This document shows, one piece after another, positions 16,627-24,194 of a DNA stretch of 64,000 nt; the first letter of the stretch is position 1, and each line of letters opens with the position of its first letter. The position numbers were made by a program, and so were the translations under genes. The notes beneath the pieces are model-generated. The model had not been told where the DNA came from. It searched no databases and was given only the letters and a program-made list of their open reading frames with translations. Source of the DNA: [Clostridium] asparagiforme DSM 15981 (GTDB lineage Bacteria; Bacillota; Clostridia; Lachnospirales; Lachnospiraceae); assembly GCA_025149125.1 (NCBI GenBank), contig CP102272.1:558001-622000 (forward strand), read 5' to 3'.

Positions 16627-18510
16627 ATGATACAGGACCTGACACAAAAGCAGATACAGCTTTTGAACTGCCTGATGCACCAGGAAAATGCCATCGGCGC
16701 GGACGAACTGGCCAAGCGGCTGGGGATTTCGGCCAGAACGGTGATGCGCTACCTCTCGGTATTGGCGGAGGAGCTTGAAACCTTCGGCGTGTGCATTTCC
16801 CAGAAGCGGGGGCAGGGCTACGTTTTGGAGGGAGACAGGGCGGCGCTTAAGCCCCTGCTCACTCAGAAGGAATACCGCCAGAAGGACGGGGACAAGCGGA
16901 TTCATGAGATGATCCTGGAGATCATCGACCAGGACGAGATCACCATCGAGAAGCTCAGCGAGGCCATGTTTTTGAGCCCGTCCACCTTGAACAAGATGAC
17001 CCCGGATGTGAAGGAGTTTCTGGGCAGATACAACCTGACCTTGAGCGGCAAGCCCCATTACGGCCTGTCCATCACCGGCGGGGAGACGGAGATCCGCACC
17101 CTTTTGGGGGACATCGGGCTGGACTATTGCAACGCCCGGCTGGTGAACACGGGAATCTACAACATTTCCGAGGAGGAGCTTAACCGGGTGGACCGGCTGG
17201 TATTCGACCGCATTCAGGAGTACGGGCTGATCGTGGCGGACATGGACTTAAACAACCTGATCGCCAGAATCGTCGTCGCCCTGTCCCGCAGCCGCAAAGG
17301 GCGGCATGTGACGGGCATGAGCCTGACGGCGCCGGTCACCGGCCACAATTACCAGATGATTTTGTCCATCATGGAAACCCTGGGGCAGGAACTGGATATT
17401 GAGATCACGGAGGAGGAATGCCTCTACGTGATGGTCTACTCCGGTTTCATCGGCTACGATCTCAATGTGGCGGACGCCGAGGGCTGCCGGGAGATGCGAC
17501 GGTTTGTGGACGATTTCCTGGACGAAATTTCCCGGCTCACGGGGATCAACTACGACCGGGACGAGAAGGTGATGAACGTATTGAGCCTTCATCTGAAGGC
17601 GCTGATGCAGCGGGCCAGGGCGGGGAACTATTCGCCCAATCCCATTATCGCCCAGATCAAGAACCGCTATCCCCTGGAAATGAATTACGCCATCCTCATG
17701 GCCCAGCGCTTTGAAGAGCGGTTCGGAGTGTCCATCAACGAGGACGAGATCGGCTACCTCACCGTTTACCTGGGAGTCTATGAGCCCCAGGCCGGGGAGC
17801 GGGTCAAGGCGGTGATTCTCTGCAACTACGGCATCGGGACTTCCCAGATGATTCTGGAGAAAATCCAGAGCGAGATTCAGAATATCCTGATCTGCGGCGT
17901 GTACCCGGTGCGTTACCTGGATCTGGCCCTGGACCGGAAGCCGGACGTGATCCTTTCGGCAGTGCCGGTGGAGAACTACGGCGGGGACGTGCCGGTGATC
18001 GTGTCCCACGATCTGCTCAGCGAGAAGGCCATCGCCGGGATTCAGGAACAGCTGTGGCAGAAGATCTATATTGAAAAAGAGCTGATGCGGTATTTTGATC
18101 CGGACTGCTTTGGCCATATCGACGCCGCGGACCGGTTCCAGGCCATAGAAAAGCTGGGCGGGCTGCTGGTGGAGAAGAAGGGCATCGGCCGGGAGGTCGT
18201 AGACGCCATCGGGAAACGGGAGCGGATCAGTTCCACGGAGGTGGGAAATCTGGTGGCGGTCCCCCATGTGCTGACCCAGGGAACATTTTCTTCCTGTATT
18301 GCCATCGGGATTCTGAACCATCCTATTCAGTGGGGAAATGAACGGGTGCAGATGGTATTTCTGGCCTGCTTCAACCAGTCCAGGGATCAGTACGCCCGGA
18401 TTTTCAGGACATTGTATAAAGTGGTTCATTCGGACGAGCTGGTGCGCCGCCTCATACAGGCAGAGAACTTTCAGGAGTTTCAAACTATTATGTGCAGGAG
18501 AGAATTGTGA
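16627..18510 (+). CDS. BglG/MtlR-type PRD transcriptional regulator with EIIB and EIIA domains
   Basis: About 627 residues. Order: N-terminal HTH (ADELAKRLGISARTVMRYLS, about 23-42); two PRDs (about 170-380); a GatB-like EIIB domain with the phosphorylatable Cys399 in LCNYGIGTSQM; and a C-terminal EIIA domain with His547 in LVAVPHVLTQG. This is the MtlR/LicR/ManR/FrvR activator architecture, controlled by PTS phosphorylation. The ATG at 16627 fits the HTH start but its ribosome site is weak. A TTG at 16540 is part of the -35 box, so I rejected it. The stop overlaps the IIA start (TGATG), giving translational coupling with the PTS it presumably controls. Confidence 0.9.
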   Translation: MIQDLTQKQIQLLNCLMHQENAIGADELAKRLGISARTVMRYLSVLAEELETFGVCISQKRGQGYVLEGDRAALKPLLTQKEYRQKDGDKRIHEMILEIIDQDEITIEKLSEAMFLSPSTLNKMTPDVKEFLGRYNLTLSGKPHYGLSITGGETEIRTLLGDIGLDYCNARLVNTGIYNISEEELNRVDRLVFDRIQEYGLIVADMDLNNLIARIVVALSRSRKGRHVTGMSLTAPVTGHNYQMILSIMETLGQELDIEITEEECLYVMVYSGFIGYDLNVADAEGCREMRRFVDDFLDEISRLTGINYDRDEKVMNVLSLHLKALMQRARAGNYSPNPIIAQIKNRYPLEMNYAILMAQRFEERFGVSINEDEIGYLTVYLGVYEPQAGERVKAVILCNYGIGTSQMILEKIQSEIQNILICGVYPVRYLDLALDRKPDVILSAVPVENYGGDVPVIVSHDLLSEKAIAGIQEQLWQKIYIEKELMRYFDPDCFGHIDAADRFQAIEKLGGLLVEKKGIGREVVDAIGKRERISSTEVGNLVAVPHVLTQGTFSSCIAIGILNHPIQWGNERVQMVFLACFNQSRDQYARIFRTLYKVVHSDELVRRLIQAENFQEFQTIMCRREL

Positions 18511-18971
18511 TGACGAAGGAAGTAATCAAGAAGGAATATATTTTTACAGGTATGGAGGTAACCACCAAGGAGGAGGCCCTGCGGGCCATTGCAGAGCGCG
18601 CGGTGGAGCTGGGGCTGTGCCGGGATGTGGAGGAAACCTACCAGGGTTTTATGGAGCGGGAATCCCAGGGCCCCACGGGCATGCAGGACGGCTTTGCCAT
18701 CCCCCACACCCGCTGCGAATCCGTGATTCAGACGGGAATCGTGGTGATGAAATCCACAAGAGAGCTGGAGTGGGAGTCATTTGACGGTAAACCGGTGCAG
18801 ATCATGATCGCGCTGATCGTGCCAAAGGAAAATTATGGAAACGAACATATTCAGATTCTGGCGTCATTATCCCGGATGCTGATGAAGCAGGATTTCCGCA
18901 GAAAGCTGACGGAAACCGACTCTGCGGAGGAGATATTTGAGGTGATCCACCAGGCGGTGGCCGCGGAGTGA
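18510..18971 (+). CDS. PTS fructose-type EIIA component
   Basis: 153 residues, a single PTS EIIA type 2 domain. The phosphoryl-accepting His66 lies in GFAIPHTRC, with DVEETYQGFMERESQGPTG before it and PVQIMIALIVPKE after it. The ATG at 18510 overlaps the regulator stop codon, and AGGAG precedes it by nine bases. It receives phosphate from HPr and passes it to the IIB encoded 113 bases downstream. Being a free-standing IIA separate from IIB and IIC resembles the fructose-like Frv/Frw systems and unlike fused FruA. Confidence 0.92.
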   Translation: MTKEVIKKEYIFTGMEVTTKEEALRAIAERAVELGLCRDVEETYQGFMERESQGPTGMQDGFAIPHTRCESVIQTGIVVMKSTRELEWESFDGKPVQIMIALIVPKENYGNEHIQILASLSRMLMKQDFRRKLTETDSAEEIFEVIHQAVAAE

Positions 18972-19084
18972 GGGATTTGGAGTGAGAGAGGGCGGGGCCC
19001 TGCGTCCCGCCACGCGGTATGCAAGTTCTGCCGGTTCTGTCCGGCTGGATGATAGAATAAAAAAAGAGAAAAGAGGAAAAAGCA

Positions 19085-19402
19085 ATGGCAAAGAAAAAAT
19101 TAGTGGCATTATGTGCGTGCACCATGGGATTGGCTCACACCTTTATGGCGGCTCAGGCGCTGGAGGACGCGGCTAAGGAGCTGGGATACGATGTGAAGGT
19201 GGAGACACAGGGAGCGGACGGCATTCAGAACGAGCTGACCCCCGCGGAGATCGCCGACGCGGATATCATTATCCATGCGGTGGCCATCGCGCCTCAGAAC
19301 AACGAACGTTTTGATTCCTACGACATCTATGAGATCGGCCTTCAGGACGCGATCAAGAACGCCAAGGGAATTATCCAGGAAATCGAGAGTATGGAAGGCT
19401 GA
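19085..19402 (+). CDS. PTS fructose-type EIIB component
   Basis: 105 residues. The phosphorylation loop reads LCACTMGLAHTFMAA. By alignment with the family motif CPTGIAHT, Cys12 is the acceptor; a Met replaces the usual Thr and Thr replaces the Pro. The rest fits: VKVETQGADGIQNELTP and ADIIIHAVAIAP. The gene has AAGAGGAAAAAGCA upstream and is followed 33 bases later by IIC. It phosphorylates the incoming sugar during transport through IIC. Confidence 0.92.
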   Translation: MAKKKLVALCACTMGLAHTFMAAQALEDAAKELGYDVKVETQGADGIQNELTPAEIADADIIIHAVAIAPQNNERFDSYDIYEIGLQDAIKNAKGIIQEIESMEG

Positions 19403-19435
19403 ATGAAACAGACCAGAGAAAAGGGGGACTAAGAA

Positions 19436-20698
19436 ATGGCTATTACAAAGAGAAGCGCGCTGACGGGCCAGGCGGAGAACAAGAACGCGGGAGCGGCCGC
19501 AAAACCGGCGCAGAAGGCGCCTGAGGTGCAGGAGAAAAAGGGACTTTGGGACACGCTGTCCCGCCACGTTATGACCGGTATCAGCAACATGATCCCGTTC
19601 CTGATCATGGGTGGACTGATCCTGGCGTTTTCACAGCTGATTCCTTACGTGATTCTGGGCGTTGACCCGTCCATGGGTATCGTGGACGCCATGAACAGCG
19701 GCGCTTACGAGGGCTTTAACCTTTCACTGCTCAAGTTCGCCAACCTGTGCGCGGACTTCGGCGGCACGCTGTTCGGGTTCGCAATCCCCATGTTTGCGGC
19801 CTTCATGGCAAATTCCATCGGCGGCAAGCTGGCATTTCCGGCCGGTTTCATCGGCGGCCTGATGGCCACCAAGCCCACCGCGGTGCTGAGCCTGGCGGAC
19901 GGAACCTGGACCACCACGGCTCCGGTTGCCTCCACGTTCCTCGGAGCGCTGATTATCGCCATCGCAGCCGGTTATTTTGTAAAATATCTGAACCAGAAAA
20001 TCAAAGTCAGCCACAACATGCTGGCCTTCAAATCCACCTTCCTGATCCCCATGCTGGCGGCTGTGTTCGTTATGCTGGGCATGCATTTGGTGGTAACGCC
20101 CCTGGGCGGAATGCTTAACAGCCTGATCAAGGCGGGTCTGTCCGCAGCCGGAAAGGCCGGTTCCTACGGTTACACCATCGCCCTGTCCGCAGCCACTGCC
20201 ATTGACCTGGGCGGCCCCATCAACAAAGCGGCCGGTTTCGTGGCCCTGGGTTTCACCACCGACAAGGTGCTTCCCATCACGGCCCGCGTGGTCGCCATCG
20301 TGGTGCCCTCCTTCGGTCTGGGCCTTGCGACTCTGATCGACCGGTTAGTGGTAAAGCGCCATGTATTTGACAAGCAGTTCTATCCCCAGGGTAAAACCGC
20401 CATGTTCCTGGCGCTGATGGGAATTTCCGAGGGCGCGATCCCCTTTGCCCTGGAAATGCCCAAGGTGATCATTCCCTGCTACATGATCGGCGCAATCTGC
20501 GGTTCCCTGGCCGCCACCATTTTCGGCGCGGTACAGTGGTTCCCGGAGTCCGCGGTGTGGGCATGGCCTCTGTGTGAGAACATCCCCGCCTATATCGCAG
20601 GTATCGTGGTGGGCGCGGTGGTAACCGCCGTGCTGGTCATCTTTATCCGCAGCAATATGATGAGCAAGGGAAAACTGACGGTGGATTCCAACGATTGA
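19436..20698 (+). CDS. PTS fructose-type EIIC component
   Basis: 420 residues. A polar, Ala/Lys-rich N-terminal tail (about 1-38) is followed by HVMTGISNMIPFLIMGGLIL and roughly nine to ten membrane helices. Family hallmarks include AMTGISNM-type start of the membrane domain, GGPINKAAG and the conserved loop MGISEGAIPFA, which forms part of the sugar site. With IIA and IIB it makes a complete fructose-family transporter. The sugar is not readable, and the operon's peptidases argue against plain fructose. Confidence 0.92.
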   Translation: MAITKRSALTGQAENKNAGAAAKPAQKAPEVQEKKGLWDTLSRHVMTGISNMIPFLIMGGLILAFSQLIPYVILGVDPSMGIVDAMNSGAYEGFNLSLLKFANLCADFGGTLFGFAIPMFAAFMANSIGGKLAFPAGFIGGLMATKPTAVLSLADGTWTTTAPVASTFLGALIIAIAAGYFVKYLNQKIKVSHNMLAFKSTFLIPMLAAVFVMLGMHLVVTPLGGMLNSLIKAGLSAAGKAGSYGYTIALSAATAIDLGGPINKAAGFVALGFTTDKVLPITARVVAIVVPSFGLGLATLIDRLVVKRHVFDKQFYPQGKTAMFLALMGISEGAIPFALEMPKVIIPCYMIGAICGSLAATIFGAVQWFPESAVWAWPLCENIPAYIAGIVVGAVVTAVLVIFIRSNMMSKGKLTVDSND

Positions 20699-20732
20699 TT
20701 CAACATTGAGTAAAGGACGGGAGTAGGAAGCG

Positions 20733-21818
20733 ATGGCGTTTCATCTGAAACAGGGCAGGCAGTTTATGGAAGAGAGCGGCCTGGACGGGCTGCTGCTGGT
20801 ATCGAGGGAAAATAAATTCTACACGGCCGGGCTTTACAGCGGCAGCGGCTACGTGCTGATCACGGGAAATGGCTGCTACGCCATTGTGGACGGGCGGTAC
20901 TATGTCCAGCAGAAGGCGCGCATGGCCGCGGCGCCCCGGCAGATGAACGCCGTGGCGCTGCTGGCGGACGAAAATTGCAGGTTTTACGGACACATCAACC
21001 GGATTTGCGCCGGAGACTCCGTCCGCAGACTGGGATTCGAGGCAGAGGTCGTTTCCTGCATGCAATACCAGAAACTGGAAAATGAACTGGAGCCGGAGCT
21101 GGTTCCGGTGTCGCCGGATTCCATGCGCATGGTGAAGGACGAGGAGGAGATCGCCTGCATCCGCCGCGCCTGTGAGATCGCGGACCGGGGATATTCCTAT
21201 ATCCTCGGCCAGATCCGGGCGGGAATGACGGAGAAACAGGTGGAGAACCGGCTGCTTTACTATATGAAGGAGCTGGGCGCAGAGAAGGAGTCCTTCGACA
21301 TTATCGTGGCCAGCGGTTTAAACGGCTCCATGCCCCACGCCAAGGCCTCGGACAAGGTCATCGAGCCGGGCGATTTCGTCACCATGGACTTCGGCGTGCG
21401 GGTGGGGGAATACTGTTCCGACATCACCCGCACCGTGGCGGTGGAGCATACCGGGACAAAAATGCGTCAGGTCTACGAGATCGTGAGAGAGGCCCAGGCA
21501 GCCGCCGTCCGAGCCGTCCGGCCGGGGAAGCGGTGCAGCGAGATCGACCGGGTTGCCAGGGAAATAATTGAAAAGGCCGGGTACGGCTCCGCATTTTCCC
21601 ATAATCTGGGACATGGCCTGGGCATCGCCTGCCATGAGACGCCGAATTTCGCCCCTGGGGACGATCACGTGCTGGTTCCCGGGATGGTCATGACCGTGGA
21701 GCCGGGGATTTACCTGGAAGGGCTGGGCGGCGTGCGCATCGAGGACGACGTGCTGGTGACGGAGAACGGCTGCGAGGTGTTGACGAAGTCGGGGAAAGAG
21801 TTGACGGTGGTGGGGTGA
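20733..21818 (+). CDS. M24 family aminopeptidase (Xaa-Pro dipeptidase/aminopeptidase type)
   Basis: 361 residues. The N-terminal creatinase-like domain (1-125) is followed by the pita-bread catalytic domain. The metal ligands are recognisable: Asp in VTMDFGVRVG and SDITRT, His in HNLGHGLGI, Glu in TVEPGIYLEG and Glu in GGVRIEDDVLV. No signal peptide, so it is cytoplasmic. It probably removes a residue next to proline, or acts on an amidino/iminopeptide bond as M24 relatives do. It follows the PTS IIC gene by 34 bases and precedes an M42 peptidase by 31, so it is part of the same transcript. Confidence 0.9.
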   Translation: MAFHLKQGRQFMEESGLDGLLLVSRENKFYTAGLYSGSGYVLITGNGCYAIVDGRYYVQQKARMAAAPRQMNAVALLADENCRFYGHINRICAGDSVRRLGFEAEVVSCMQYQKLENELEPELVPVSPDSMRMVKDEEEIACIRRACEIADRGYSYILGQIRAGMTEKQVENRLLYYMKELGAEKESFDIIVASGLNGSMPHAKASDKVIEPGDFVTMDFGVRVGEYCSDITRTVAVEHTGTKMRQVYEIVREAQAAAVRAVRPGKRCSEIDRVAREIIEKAGYGSAFSHNLGHGLGIACHETPNFAPGDDHVLVPGMVMTVEPGIYLEGLGGVRIEDDVLVTENGCEVLTKSGKELTVVG

Positions 21819-21849
21819 ACGGCTGCCCGCCACAATAAGGAGTCTATTC

Positions 21850-22905
21850 ATGAATCAAGAGTTTTTGAGAGAACTGTGCGAGGCCCCCGCGGTGGCCTCC
21901 AACGAGGGCCGGGTGCGGGATGTGCTGCGCAAATACTGCGGCCCTTTCGCCCCGAAGCCTGTCTACGACGGCCTGGGAAGCATGATTTACACCCAGGAGG
22001 GGGAGGGCCCGTCGGTGATGCTGGCCGCCCACATGGACGAGGTGGGATTTCTGGTGCGTTCCGTTTCCAGCCAGGGCATGCTGATGGTGTTGCCGGTTGG
22101 CAGCGTGCGCACCTTTTCCCGCTTTATGCAGGAGGTTGTGGTGACCACCGCTGACGGCAGAAGTTACAGAGGCATTCTGAACGCGGAGTATGACAACGGG
22201 AAGAAGGAGGCCACGGGTCTCTACGTGGACTTGGGCCAGGACAGCGCCCGGGAGATCGCGGAGCTGGGAATCCGGCCCGGGGACATGGTCACCTTCTCCT
22301 CCGGGTTCCATGAGTACGGGAACGGCCGCTTTGCGGCCCGGGCGCTGGACGACCGGGCGGGCTGCTTCTGCATGGGCGAGCTGATGAAGCGGATGGCCGG
22401 AAAAGTCCATAAAAACCGTTTGAGCTACGCCTTCACCAGCTCCGAGGAGGTGGGCACCAGGGGCGCGAAAACCGCGGCCAGGGTGGTGGAGCCGGACGTG
22501 TGTTTCGTGCTGGACGTGGCATGCAACGGCAGCGAATTTGTCCGCGACCATACAAATAACCGGCAGTTGGGAAAAGGCCCCATGATCGTGCATTACGACA
22601 AGACCGTGGTGAGCAACCGGCGGCTGGTGGAGCTGGTGCGACGCAGCGCGGAGGAACTGGACATACCGGTTCAGGACGACATGTTCTTAAACGGCGGGAC
22701 CGACGGCGGCGTGCTCCATCAGGACGGCGCGGGTCATCCCACGGTGGTTCTGGGAATTCCCACCCGTTACGGGCATTCCCCCTATTCCATCGGCTGTTAC
22801 CGGGACATGGAGCAGATGGTGGACCTTTTGGAGCGCGTGCTGGACAGACTGGACGCGCAGGCATACAGAAAAATGGGATTTGAGGCGGAGAACGATGAAT
22901 TATAA
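21850..22905 (+). CDS. M42 family metallopeptidase (FrvX/PepA-type aminopeptidase)
   Basis: 351 residues. The two-metal site motifs are present: LAAHMDEVGF, ALDDRAGC, SSEEVGTRGA and PTRYGHSPYS near the C-terminus. M42 enzymes are large tetrahedral cytoplasmic aminopeptidases; the E. coli member FrvX is encoded with a fructose-like PTS. Here it lies downstream of such a PTS, which makes the locus frv-like. AAGGAG precedes the ATG at 21850. Its last 11 bases overlap the next gene, indicating translational coupling to the C-S lyase. Confidence 0.9.
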   Translation: MNQEFLRELCEAPAVASNEGRVRDVLRKYCGPFAPKPVYDGLGSMIYTQEGEGPSVMLAAHMDEVGFLVRSVSSQGMLMVLPVGSVRTFSRFMQEVVVTTADGRSYRGILNAEYDNGKKEATGLYVDLGQDSAREIAELGIRPGDMVTFSSGFHEYGNGRFAARALDDRAGCFCMGELMKRMAGKVHKNRLSYAFTSSEEVGTRGAKTAARVVEPDVCFVLDVACNGSEFVRDHTNNRQLGKGPMIVHYDKTVVSNRRLVELVRRSAEELDIPVQDDMFLNGGTDGGVLHQDGAGHPTVVLGIPTRYGHSPYSIGCYRDMEQMVDLLERVLDRLDAQAYRKMGFEAENDEL

Positions 22906-24067
22906 TTTTGACCAAGTGATCGACCGGCGCGGGACGTTCTGTACCCAGTGGGACTATATCCAGGACCGGTTCGGGGAGCGGGACCTGCTTCCGTTTTCCA
23001 TCTCGGACACGGATTTCATGGTGCCGGAGCCGGTGAGGCGGAAATTGACGGAGGTGGTGAACCACGGGATTTACGGCTACAGCCGCTGGAACCACGACGC
23101 CTTCAAGGGGGCGGTGGCCGGTTATTTTGCCCGGCGGCACGGCGTGGAAATCAGCCTGGATTGGGTGACCTACAGCCCTTCCGTGCTGTACTCCATCGCG
23201 GCCCTCTTCCGGCTTCTGGGCCGGGAGGGGGACCGGGTGCTGGTATTTGAGCCCATGTACGACGCATTTTACCATGTGATCCGGGATAATGGACGGGAGC
23301 TGGTTCCCCTGCGCCTGACGGAGCGCGGGGGCCGGTACGAGATCGATTTTGACCGGTTTGAGGAATTGGTGAGGGATTGTGACATTTTCCTGCTGTGCAG
23401 TCCCCACAACCCTACGGGCCGGGTCTGGACCCGGGAGGAAATGGACCGGATGGTGGGACTGTGCCGGCAGTACGGCGTTCCGGTGATCTCCGACGAGATT
23501 CACTCGGACGTGATTCTCACGGAGCGGAAGCACTGCTCCATTTTAGGGTACGCGGACCAGTACGACAAGGTGTACCTGGTCAGCTCCTCCAGCAAGACCT
23601 TCAACACGCCGGGGCTGATCGGCTCCTACTGCGTGCTGCCGGACCGTGAGATCCGGGAACGGTTCATTTCCCGGATGCGCAACCAGGACTTTTTAAACTC
23701 CGTCAGCCTTCTGGGCATGCACGCCATGATCACGGGTTATGGGGAGTGCATGGACTACGGGGACCAGCTCTGTGATTATATCCGGGGTAATATGCAGGAG
23801 CTCAGAAGCTTTGTGGATACGGAGCTGACGGCAAAGGGCGTGAGATTTGCCATACCGGAATCCACCTACCTGGCCTGGATCGACATGAGCGGGGTGAACG
23901 CGGACAGCGCCGCCATCCAGGACGCCCTGGTGCACGTAGGCAAGGTGGGCATCATGCCCGGAAAGACCTATGGGGAGGAGAATTACCTGCGCATGAACCT
24001 GGGCTGCCCCAGGGAGAAGCTGCGGGAAGGGATGGAGCGGATGAAGCGGGCGTTTGAGGCGTTGTAA
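22895..24067 (+). CDS. MalY/PatB family PLP-dependent C-S lyase/aminotransferase
   Basis: 390 residues, fold-type I PLP enzyme. The Schiff-base lysine is Lys234 in SSSSKTFNTPGL. SPHNPTGRVW at 169-178 and VISDEIHSD at 197-205 supply the cofactor-ring contacts. ISDTDFMVPEPV (36-47) is typical of the MalY/PatB subgroup, which cleaves cystathionine and other cysteine conjugates to pyruvate, ammonia and a thiol. The ATG at 22895 overlaps the M42 gene end. As the last gene of a PTS/M24/M42 operon it suggests that a cysteine conjugate is the end substrate. That is inference; some family members are plain aminotransferases. Confidence 0.88.
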   Translation: MNYNFDQVIDRRGTFCTQWDYIQDRFGERDLLPFSISDTDFMVPEPVRRKLTEVVNHGIYGYSRWNHDAFKGAVAGYFARRHGVEISLDWVTYSPSVLYSIAALFRLLGREGDRVLVFEPMYDAFYHVIRDNGRELVPLRLTERGGRYEIDFDRFEELVRDCDIFLLCSPHNPTGRVWTREEMDRMVGLCRQYGVPVISDEIHSDVILTERKHCSILGYADQYDKVYLVSSSSKTFNTPGLIGSYCVLPDREIRERFISRMRNQDFLNSVSLLGMHAMITGYGECMDYGDQLCDYIRGNMQELRSFVDTELTAKGVRFAIPESTYLAWIDMSGVNADSAAIQDALVHVGKVGIMPGKTYGEENYLRMNLGCPREKLREGMERMKRAFEAL

Positions 24068-24075
24068 ATACAATG

Positions 24076-24124
24076 AAAAGGCGGCCTGCGACAGGGAAAA
24101 GAACCTGGCGCGGGTCGCCTTTTT
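24076..24124 (+). terminator. Rho-independent terminator closing the PTS/peptidase operon
   Basis: Stem AAAAGGCG-CCTGCG-CAGG pairing with CCTG-CGCGGG-CGCCTTTTT around a GAAAAGAA-type loop, ending in a T-run nine bases after the stop codon. Confidence 0.85.
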
Positions 24125-24194
24125 GTCCCCCGGCACTCGCCAATTCTGCCTCTGTGTGTTAGAATAAATCCAAACGGCAAAATGGGGGATGGTT

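Noticed and set aside
17248..18483. Long - strand open frame of 411 codons inside the PRD regulator
   Set aside because: A shadow of the + strand gene. The + strand product has intact HTH, PRD, EIIB and EIIA motifs, while the antisense product shows none.
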